Shown here: piece after piece, positions 6,911-11,750 of the stretch
Layout: every line of letters starts with the position of its first letter
How positions within the stretch are numbered: the stretch's first letter is position 1
Origin: CAZBUH01 sp964495095
GTDB taxonomy: Bacteria > Bacillota > Clostridia > Oscillospirales > Oscillospiraceae
Reading direction: 5' to 3'
DNA length: 11,750 nucleotides
Assembly: GCA_964495095.1 (NCBI GenBank)
Contig: CAZBUH010000058.1
Span: 1 to 11,750 of the forward strand
Made by a program: the position numbers and the translations under genes
The notes under the pieces: model-generated
Databases searched by the model: none
Told to the model about the DNA's origin: nothing
Seen by the model: only the letters and a program-made list of their open reading frames with translations

Positions 6911-7039
6911 TTAGGCTGTCCTAATCAGTTCTTTTGCAGTATGCCGAGCAAGAGCGGGACATTCCTTCATTTTGATGTACCTGCGGATGGTGCTGGCGCT
7001 CCGCCCCATGCGTCTTGCTGCCTCCGCCGCGTTTCCCGG
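6911..7039 (-). pseudogene. HTH-protein fragment in frame behind the integrase stop, copy 2
   Basis: The 42 codons read PGNAAEAARRMGRSAS, TIRRYIK, then MKECPALARHTAKELIRTA and a stop. AEAARRMGRSASTIRRYI is a classic helix-turn-helix. The frame is directly continuous with the integrase fragment at 7040-7504, separated only by one TAA codon, and the last integrase residues (AEIHRLYN) would form a natural first helix of this HTH. It has no start of its own. Either a deletion fused the integrase front to the back of an HTH gene and the junction later gained a stop, or the chimera formed with the stop. The end repeats 6470-6560. Confidence 0.6.
6923..6995. repeat. Imperfect direct repeat, right copy
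   Basis: Partner of 6475-6547 (53 of 73 bases identical by hand count, same orientation, no gaps). It lies in the 3' part of the HTH fragment downstream of the truncated integrase. Confidence 0.6.
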
Positions 7040-7504
7040 TTAATTATACAGCCTGTGTATTTCCGCGTAGGCAAATATCATGCCTAAAGCGTTGAAGCAG
7101 CGGCGTATTGCTTTCGGTGCAAGGGGTTTGCTGCGCTTTGTTTTGTAGTCGTTGCTCAGATAAGTCAAAAATTTTTGAATGTGTATCGGGCTTACTTCTT
7201 GAAGCACCGTCCCGTCAAAATATTCAACAATCAGCTTTTTCATATTCTTGTAAAAAGTAATGGTCGTTTGCTTATCGTTTACGTTGCAGACTTGCAATGG
7301 AAACCGTACATCATTCACAAAAGCCGTAAAGCTGTCTTGCCGTTTCTCGGGCGGCAAGGTGTACGCCTGTCCCAATTCTTTTTCCTTTTGATATTCTGCT
7401 CTTGTCTCACGCTCCCAAGTGTCTGCCGCCCGCTCTGCGGCTCTTGCTGCTTTGGCGGGAGTTAGCCCTTCTGGAATTTCCCAGGTGGTGTAGCGCTGGG
7501 GCAT
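7040..7504 (-). pseudogene. Tyrosine recombinase (integrase), N-terminal half only
   Basis: The 154 residues resemble the front of Tn- or ICE-type site-specific integrases: a charged helical lead (TTWEIPEGLTPAKAARAAER), then the SAM-like core-binding domain (about residues 59-150), with TITFYKNMKKLIVEYF, then VSPIHIQKFLTYLSND and LAPKAIRRCFNALGMIFAYAE. The whole catalytic domain with R, H-x-x-R and Y is absent; after AEIHRLYN the frame hits TAA and continues as an unrelated HTH tail. It therefore cannot recombine DNA. Upstream the frame stays open without a stop to about 7650 and reads sensibly (for example IRIADHFAIQRISG), so the original gene may have been longer than the ATG at 7504 suggests; no good ribosome binding site was seen for that ATG. 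It marks the island as a former integrative element. Confidence 0.75.
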
Positions 7505-7681
7505 TAATTTTTCGGCTGCTCTACAGGCCGCGCTGAGAAAGCAACCGGATATCCGCTGAATGGCAAAATGATCTGCGATACGAATTATTTTCCCCGCCTC
7601 CGGTATGCCAACACCGGGGCTGGGATTTTTTTGCTTATTTTGGCGGGTTTACAGTGGGAACAGGGAGTATAGCCCTGATAC

Positions 7682-7870
7682 TCAAATGTAGTGGTTTGAA
7701 AGTACTTTGTAATTAATAAAGCCCCACAGTATTATTGAGACCACGGCTACGCCGTTGCCGGTCAGGAGGAGAATAAAACTCATCACTATAAAGGCGCAGA
7801 TACCATATATGATGGTTATTTTCTTCGCCTTTTTAGGGCTTACAGGCTCTTTGCGGACAGCAGCGCCTGT
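7682..7870 (-). pseudogene. Two-transmembrane C-terminal fragment, probably of the XRE gene
   Basis: A 62-codon frame without an ATG or ribosome binding site overlaps the end of the XRE reading frame by 31 bases. It encodes a basic stretch (KEPVSPKKAKK), a first transmembrane helix (ITIIYGICAFIVMSFILLL), a short TGNG turn, and a second helix (VAVVSIILWGFINYKVL), then NHYI and a stop. The positive cluster before the first helix predicts an N-terminus in the cytoplasm. A -1 shift near ALL/RKEP joins it to the XRE frame, giving a membrane-anchored HTH regulator, a layout common in Firmicutes. Alternatively it is a separate tiny membrane protein with an unrecognised start. Confidence 0.5.
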
Positions 7871-8112
7871 TCAGCCTCCGGGAGCGGATCGGGAACGCCG
7901 GGAGAGACTGCGGACTGAGAGGAACGGCCGAGAAGATAATCTACGGAGACGTCGAAATAGTCGGCAATGAGAAGCAATGTGGCATTGTCCGGCTCACTGC
8001 GGCCCGTCACATAGAAATTGAATCTTTGCTGACTCAGACCCATTTCCTCCGCGATATCCCTTTATGTTTTGTTAGCCTGAGCAATAAGCAGCTTCAAGTT
8101 AGATGTCAACAT
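7840..8112 (-). pseudogene. XRE-family regulator interrupted by a nonsense codon
   Basis: Starts at the ATG 8112, with GGAGGGAGG upstream and a TATAAT promoter at 8136. It reads MLTSNLKLLIAQANKT, then TAA (8064-8062), then RDIAEEMGLSQQRFNFYVTG and a typical XRE tail ending VDYLLGRSSQSA. The stop is exactly where homologues carry Q (KTQRDIAEEMG), so a single CAA to TAA change explains it. Restart at the internal ATG (MGLSQQ, 8043) is unlikely because GGAGG is only 2 bases away and the first HTH helix would be lost. At the 3' end the frame runs to a stop at 7840 while a second frame encodes two transmembrane helices, pointing to a second lesion. Confidence 0.8.
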
Positions 8113-8135
8113 TTTTGATGCCTCCCTCCTTTTTT

Positions 8136-8163
8136 ATTATATCAACAAAGTGTTGTGAATCAA
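8136..8163 (-). promoter_or_regulatory. Sigma-A promoter of the broken XRE gene
   Basis: On the minus strand TTGATT (8163-8158), 16 bases, TATAAT (8141-8136). The spacer is filled by the palindrome CAACAAAGTGTTG (8143-8155), the same arrangement as in the lipoprotein promoter at 6577-6605. Confidence 0.6.
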
Positions 8164-8180
8164 AAAACAACAAAATGATG
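8143..8180. promoter_or_regulatory. Tandem XRE operator sites
   Basis: CAACAAAGTGTTG (8143-8155, palindromic) and CAACAAAATGATG (8168-8180) are two copies of CAACAAA-R-TG-N-TG in direct order, 25 bases apart. The core AACAAA(A/G)TGTT equals the operator at 6584-6619. They lie between the minus-strand XRE pseudogene and the plus-strand XRE remnant, as in a lambda-like divergent switch. Confidence 0.55.
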
Positions 8181-8198
8181 TATTTGGAGGCGATAACA

Positions 8199-8312
8199 AC
8201 GGATTTAAAAGCACTCCGCACCGAAAAGGGCTTGACGTGTGAGGACGTCGAAAAATGAGCCGGAATCTCACAACAGTATTACAACATGATCGAGAACGGA
8301 AAGTGCCGGGCG
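8199..8312 (+). pseudogene. Second XRE regulator remnant, divergent from the first
   Basis: In one frame the DNA reads DLKALRTEKGLTCEDVEK, stop, AGISQQYYNMIENGK: an HTH_3 domain with a TGA at 8256-8258. GGAGG (8186-8190) is correctly placed, but at the expected start position (8199-8201, 8 bases on) there is ACG instead of ATG. The match ends after NGKCR; normally this is followed by P-S and the rest of the domain, but here unrelated sequence reaching the end of the yhaM gene follows. So the gene has lost its start, gained a stop and lost its 3' end, placing the island's right border near 8312-8345. Confidence 0.65.
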
Positions 8313-8348
8313 CTTCTTCTCATATCTCTGAACATGGTACGCTCCTTT

Positions 8349-9296
8349 TTATCCGTGCTTATATATCTTCTTTTCCAGGGCGAATATCCTGCCGCTGAAC
8401 TCATTTGGCTCAAGCCCTGCCAGAGCCTCCCGATATATCTCCATGCGGCTGTCCACCTTGTCTATGAGCGACAGGAGCTCGCTTTCGGCGCACATGGGCT
8501 TTACAGCCGCGCCAAATTCCGGCTCGCCGTGGTGGGAGAGGAGCATGTGCTGCAAAAGCACCGATTTTTCCTCCGGAACTCCCAGCTCCGCCGCTGCTTC
8601 CGCCACCTGATTTGCGCCCATCACAAGATGGCCCAGAAGCTGGCCCTTAACGGAGTAGTCCGTCACAAGCCCGAGCTGTGAAAAGGTAAATTCCTGGGCC
8701 TTTGCAAAATCGTGGAGGAGTGTGCCGGCCATAAGCAGGCTTCTGTCCACTGTGTCGCTATAGAGCCCCGCAAAAAAGTCCGCCGTGCGGAGCATGTTCG
8801 CCGTGTGCATAAGAAGCCCGTTCAAAAAGCCGTGGTGCACGCTTTTTGCCGCCGGAATGGAGTAAAATTCCCGCCCGTGCTTTTCCAGCATCTTCTGACA
8901 TATGGCCCTGTAATCGCTGTCCTCAATTGAATCGGCGAGCTCTTTTACCTCGGCGTAAAGCTCCTCCGGGTCCACGGGGGCCACGGGTACAAGGCGCGTT
9001 ACGTCCACGCTGTCGTTCTCCGCGGTGAGGCGGAGCTTACCGATCACCACTTGGAGCGAGCCCCGGTATTCGGAGACCTCGCCCTGTATTTTTATCACTT
9101 TTCCCTCGTCGGCGGGGCCTATGGGCCCGGAGTAGTCCCAGACCTTGGCCTCTATGCTGCCGGAGGTGTCCGACAGCACGGCGTTTAAAAATGGCTTTCC
9201 GTTGGAGGCTGTCTTGGGATAGGCCCCTTTCAAAATGTAAAAGCCCTCTATCTGGTCGCCGGGGGCCATATCGCAAATCATTTTGTCGTACTGCAT
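8349..9296 (-). CDS. yhaM: YhaM-type 3'-5' exoribonuclease (OB-fold plus HD domain)
   Basis: Protein of 315 residues, close to the length of Bacillus subtilis YhaM. An N-terminal OB-fold nucleic-acid-binding domain (about residues 12-92, IEGFYILKGAYPKTASNGKPF and AKVWDYSG) is followed by an HD-family metal-dependent phosphohydrolase domain (about 140-300) with HHGFLNGLLMHT (H164), HD at 195-196 (GTLLHDFAK), H223, HH at 255-256 and D279. YhaM degrades RNA, and single-stranded DNA in vitro, from the 3' end using Mn2+ or Co2+; it trims short transcripts and affects mRNA turnover. The ATG at 9296 has AAAGGA 8 bases upstream and overlaps the preceding exonuclease gene by 19 bases, so the two are translated from one message. 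The name is by domain order and length. Confidence 0.88.
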   Translation of the reverse strand: MQYDKMICDMAPGDQIEGFYILKGAYPKTASNGKPFLNAVLSDTSGSIEAKVWDYSGPIGPADEGKVIKIQGEVSEYRGSLQVVIGKLRLTAENDSVDVTRLVPVAPVDPEELYAEVKELADSIEDSDYRAICQKMLEKHGREFYSIPAAKSVHHGFLNGLLMHTANMLRTADFFAGLYSDTVDRSLLMAGTLLHDFAKAQEFTFSQLGLVTDYSVKGQLLGHLVMGANQVAEAAAELGVPEEKSVLLQHMLLSHHGEPEFGAAVKPMCAESELLSLIDKVDSRMEIYREALAGLEPNEFSGRIFALEKKIYKHG

Positions 9297-10228
9297 GTCT
9301 CTTTCCTTTCACTGCTTTTGTAGTATCTGCGCCGGCTGCGGCTTCCTCTGGAGCTCCGGCAGGTAAATTCGCCGGCGCTCTTTGCTTTTTTATACAGCGA
9401 CACGTTTTCGGGCGTTGCGTCCAGGACGCTGGACTCGCACCAGAAGCGGGAGCCGGCGCCGGTTTTGAGCTTCAGGCATAAAAAGCGTTTGCCGTGCTGA
9501 GGACAGGTGAATTTGGAAAAATACGTCCCGTCGCCGCCGGTGTACCAGCAGCTTAAGCGCCACAGCCTGCCGCACTCGGGACAGACGGCCCGGCGGCAGC
9601 CCCTGTTGTTGAGCAGCGATTCCAGGCTTGAGAACGGGCCCATATGCCTGGCTTTGGGGAGCTTTTTCCGCGGCTTTACAGGACACACTGAACGGGCGAT
9701 GGCCTCTTTTGAGAGACTCTCGCAGATGACCGCGGTGTAGACCGCGTCGCTGAGGGAGTTGTGAAAATCAAATGGGGTGGGGAAGCCGCAGTAATCTATG
9801 GCCTTGCTGAGCGCCACGCTGGAGGCGGCCCCTGCCGTAAGGCCGAAGGCGGTCTGGAGGTTTGTCACGGTTTTGGGAAGCTCCGCTTCTATGCCCCAGT
9901 ATTTCACATTCTGCGCCAGCACGTGCAGATCCTCCATGCCCCAGGTGGCGAAATCCGTGTCGCCGCCGCACCAGTCGTAAAATTCGGAAAAGACCTCCGG
10001 AAATTCCCGGCCGGTCTCCCGCGCCGTCTCAAGCTCCGGAAGCTCTATGGCCGCCGGACTGTAGGTTTTGTGTATTTTCGGCCTTACATACGCGCAGAAC
10101 ACACCGGAAAATTTGGCTCCCGGCTTTTCCAGCCGGACGGCGCCTATCTGCAGTATCTCGTTTAGCCGGACATTCTCTCCCGCGCTGCCGTTATTCCATT
10201 CAAGGTCTAAAATTATTATTTGAATCAC
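9278..10228 (-). CDS. DEDDh 3'-5' exonuclease with cysteine-rich C-terminal part
   Basis: Protein of 316 residues. The N-terminal half is a DnaQ-like exonuclease of the ERI-1/KapD type: Exo I LDLEWN (D8, E10), Exo II TWGMEDLHVL (D100), Exo III FHNSLSDA (H156, D161). These enzymes remove nucleotides from RNA or DNA 3' ends using two metal ions. Residues 211-251 hold C216-P-E-C219, C227, C242-P-Q-H245 and C251, possibly a zinc-binding or substrate-binding module, and the tail (about 291-304) is very basic. It is the first gene of an operon with yhaM. The start is unsure: the GTG at 10228 fits the family N-terminus (IILDLEWN), but the sequence CAGGTGATT there also looks like a Shine-Dalgarno, which would imply a non-standard ATA/ATT start a few codons later. 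Confidence 0.85.
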   Translation of the reverse strand: MIQIIILDLEWNNGSAGENVRLNEILQIGAVRLEKPGAKFSGVFCAYVRPKIHKTYSPAAIELPELETARETGREFPEVFSEFYDWCGGDTDFATWGMEDLHVLAQNVKYWGIEAELPKTVTNLQTAFGLTAGAASSVALSKAIDYCGFPTPFDFHNSLSDAVYTAVICESLSKEAIARSVCPVKPRKKLPKARHMGPFSSLESLLNNRGCRRAVCPECGRLWRLSCWYTGGDGTYFSKFTCPQHGKRFLCLKLKTGAGSRFWCESSVLDATPENVSLYKKAKSAGEFTCRSSRGSRSRRRYYKSSERKETCSTTK

Positions 10229-10260
10229 CTGCCCCGATACTTTAATTTATATGTAAAAGG

Positions 10261-10287
10261 CGTATATTATTGTACCATGGATGTCAA
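10261..10287 (-). promoter_or_regulatory. Possible promoter of the exonuclease operon
   Basis: On the minus strand a perfect TTGACA (10287-10282) is followed after only 15 bases by TATACG (10266-10261). Spacing is short and the -10 box weak, so activity may need an activator. It lies in the gap shared with the divergent WYL regulator. Confidence 0.3.
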
Positions 10288-10375
10288 ATTCGCGCCATCG
10301 GTTTGAATATCGCTCTTTCCACCGGGGCAAAAACATGTTATTCTGTACTAAAAAGAAATGAAAGGCGGCGTTATT

Positions 10376-11371
10376 GTGGCCCGGTCATCTTTCCAGAAGC
10401 TGAAAATATTATATATTATGGATTTCCTGCTCAGGAACACGGACGAGGAGCACCCGGCCTCCATGGGCGATATAATAAAGCATCTGGCGTCCTTCAATAT
10501 CTCCGCCGAGCGGAAGAGCGTTTACGACGATATTGAGGCCCTCCGCACCTACGGGATGGACATAATATCCTCCGGCACAGGGAAAAATTCGGGGTATTAT
10601 GTGGGCAGCCGGGAATTTGAACTGCCGGAGCTGAAGCTCCTGGTGGACGCGGTACAGTCCTCAAAATTCATAACCGCGAAAAAGACCGTCGCGCTTATAA
10701 AAAAGCTGGAGGGCCTTGCCAGCGTCCATGAGGCCAAGGCCCTGAACCGCCAGGTTTACGTCCAGAACAGGGCCAAGGCCGTGAACGAGGCCATCTACTA
10801 TAACGTAGACCAGCTCCACGCCGCCATAGCGGAGGACAGCGGAATACGGTTCCGCTATTTTGAATACACGGTGCAGAAGGAGCGGCGCTTTCGCCGGAAC
10901 GGCGAATACTACGAGATAAGCCCCTTTGCCCTTATCTGGGACGACGAGAACTATTACCTCATAGGCTACGATTCCGGGGCCGGGATAATAAAGCATTTCC
11001 GTGTGGATAAAATGACGGATATCGCCCTTACGGGAGTTCCGAGAGAGGGCATGGAGGTCTATGACGCCATGGATATGGCCGCCTATACGAAAAAGGTGTT
11101 CGGCATGTTCTCCGGACAGGAGGTGACCGTCAAAATGCGGTTTGAAAACAGGCTTATAGGCGCGGTGATGGATAAGCTGGGACGGGAGATAATGCCTGTG
11201 GCCGACGGGGACAGCCACTTTACTGTCCGGGCCGACGTAGCCGTAAGCCCGCAGTTTTTCGGCTGGATATGCGGATTCGGCGCCCAGGCCAGGATATTGG
11301 AGCCGGAGCCCGTGGCGGAGCTTCTCCGGGAGCATGTAAGGGGCATAGCGGATATGTACGAAAGCAGGTGA
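10376..11371 (+). CDS. WYL-domain transcriptional regulator
   Basis: Protein of 331 residues with an N-terminal winged HTH (about residues 8-75; SAERKSVYDDIEALRTYGMDI is the typical DeoR-like recognition region), a linker, a WYL ligand-sensing domain (about 145-215; FRYFEYT..ERRF, ISPFALIWDDENYYLIGYD, HFRVDKM) and a C-terminal WCX-type extension. WYL proteins sense nucleotides or nucleic acid and often control DNA-damage, RNA or defence genes. I prefer the GTG start at 10376 because AAAGGCGG lies 7 bases upstream; an in-frame ATG at 10358 is preceded only by a weak AAAAGAA. It is divergent from the exonuclease/yhaM operon, its most likely target together with itself, but no palindromic operator was found in the gap. 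Confidence 0.9.
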   Translation: MARSSFQKLKILYIMDFLLRNTDEEHPASMGDIIKHLASFNISAERKSVYDDIEALRTYGMDIISSGTGKNSGYYVGSREFELPELKLLVDAVQSSKFITAKKTVALIKKLEGLASVHEAKALNRQVYVQNRAKAVNEAIYYNVDQLHAAIAEDSGIRFRYFEYTVQKERRFRRNGEYYEISPFALIWDDENYYLIGYDSGAGIIKHFRVDKMTDIALTGVPREGMEVYDAMDMAAYTKKVFGMFSGQEVTVKMRFENRLIGAVMDKLGREIMPVADGDSHFTVRADVAVSPQFFGWICGFGAQARILEPEPVAELLREHVRGIADMYESR

Positions 11372-11439
11372 GTTTAAAAAGGGAGGCGGCAACGGAAAGG
11401 CCAGATAAGGAAGTATTCCGTATGTAGGTTCCCTTTTTC

Positions 11440-11595
11440 TCACGCCATAATGCGGAATTTCTGCGGGTCTTTTTGAATCTCAATCATCAGCTTCGCAATC
11501 TTCTGTTTTGCGGTAATATCTATCATGCCGACGGCAGTGAAATAGATGTCCGCTTTCACATTGGCTGGGCACTCATTTGCGGTAGAATTTGTCAT
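11440..11595 (-). CDS. Short ORF of unknown function near the window end
   Basis: A 51-residue frame (MTNSTANECPANVKADIYF..., ending QKFRIMA) with a plausible amphipathic helix near its end (AKQKIAKLMIEIQKD). Only a weak AAGG lies 3 bases before the ATG. The same frame stays open upstream for at least 30 further codons, so this may be the end of a longer broken gene. Local GC is lower than in the WYL gene. I do not recognise it. The 70 bases between the WYL stop and this ORF hold AAAAAGGGA (11376-11384) and its complement TCCCTTTTT (11430-11438), perhaps part of a weak terminator. Confidence 0.3.
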   Translation of the reverse strand: MTNSTANECPANVKADIYFTAVGMIDITAKQKIAKLMIEIQKDPQKFRIMA

Positions 11596-11605
11596 AGGCC
11601 TTATT

Positions 11606-11711
11606 GAAAGGAGGACAGAGATTGTCCCGGCAAAAGGGCTGGGGAAAATAACGATTTCGGCCTTTGTGAGCCTTGATTTGCAAGGCTTTCAAAGACCGAT
11701 TTTTTCAAGGG
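11606..11711 (+). pseudogene. Frameshifted short ORF behind a perfect ribosome binding site
   Basis: GAAAGGAGG (11606-11614) is followed after 7 bases by a TTG codon opening SRQKGWGK, which then stops (TAA 11649-11651). In the -1 frame the translation goes on as ITISAFVSLDLQGF then QRPIFSRECN and a stop at 11711. The break is at a run of four A. The opposite strand is also open here, so the coding strand is uncertain. Unrecognised; possibly part of an accessory element continuing past the window. Confidence 0.2.
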
Positions 11712-11750
11712 AATGTAATTGACCTTAAAGGGCGTTTTTGGTGGTAGAAG

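Noticed and set aside
7600..7632. Hairpin CCGGT/ACCGG followed by a run of seven T on the plus strand
   Set aside because: The stem is only 5 bases, the T-run begins 8 bases after it, and no plus-strand gene ends nearby; it also lies in an open frame of the integrase remnant.
10321..10350. TTTCCA-N17-TATTCT as promoter of the WYL gene
   Set aside because: Both boxes match the consensus in only four of six positions, which is too weak to call.
10661..11443. 260-codon minus-strand frame opposite the WYL gene
   Set aside because: It is antisense to a clear WYL regulator, has no ribosome binding site and no recognisable domain; long open antisense frames are common in GC-rich genes.

Overview
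The window looks like a chromosomal segment of a GC-rich, gut-type Clostridia/Firmicutes bacterium (Oscillospiraceae-like is my guess). Supporting signs are strong GGAGG ribosome binding sites, a CIRCE heat-shock operator with a sigma-A promoter, a YhaM-type exonuclease, XRE regulators with AT-rich operators, and GC-biased codons in the housekeeping genes. The organism is inferred from style, not from a marker gene.

Layout. 37-1863 (-) encodes a large cytoplasmic-looking parallel beta-helix protein whose two ends repeat each other. 2205-2633 (-) is a two-CBS-domain protein with its own terminator, divergent from tadA (2743-3195, +), the tRNA adenosine deaminase. tadA converges on htpG (3285-5198, -) across a long GC-rich hairpin. 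htpG has a textbook promoter and a perfect CIRCE element, so it is probably repressed by HrcA.

5464-8312 is a visibly different, partly AT-rich, decaying accessory island. It holds a lipoprotein gene split by a one-base frameshift between two copies of the same domain. It also holds an intact small XRE regulator, two related fragments of an HTH-protein 3' end flanking that regulator, and a tyrosine-recombinase gene reduced to its N-terminal half. A membrane-anchored-looking XRE regulator follows, killed by a nonsense codon and a frameshift, and finally a second XRE remnant with no start codon and an internal stop. Two of the promoters in the island carry the same AACAAA(A/G)TGTT palindrome between the -35 and -10 boxes. 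This reads as the corpse of an integrative element with a regulatory switch that is still partly readable.

8349-10228 (-) is a chromosomal two-gene unit of nucleases: a DEDDh 3'-5' exonuclease with a cysteine-rich C-terminal part overlaps a YhaM-type OB-fold/HD 3'-5' exoribonuclease. A WYL-domain transcription factor (10376-11371, +) is divergent from them. The last about 310 bases are lower in GC and hold only short, ambiguous ORFs that look like the edge of another accessory segment.

No tRNA, rRNA, CRISPR array or complete mobile element was seen. The most unusual material is the regulatory and pseudogene architecture of the 5.4-8.3 kb island. I could not identify a clearly new intact system.
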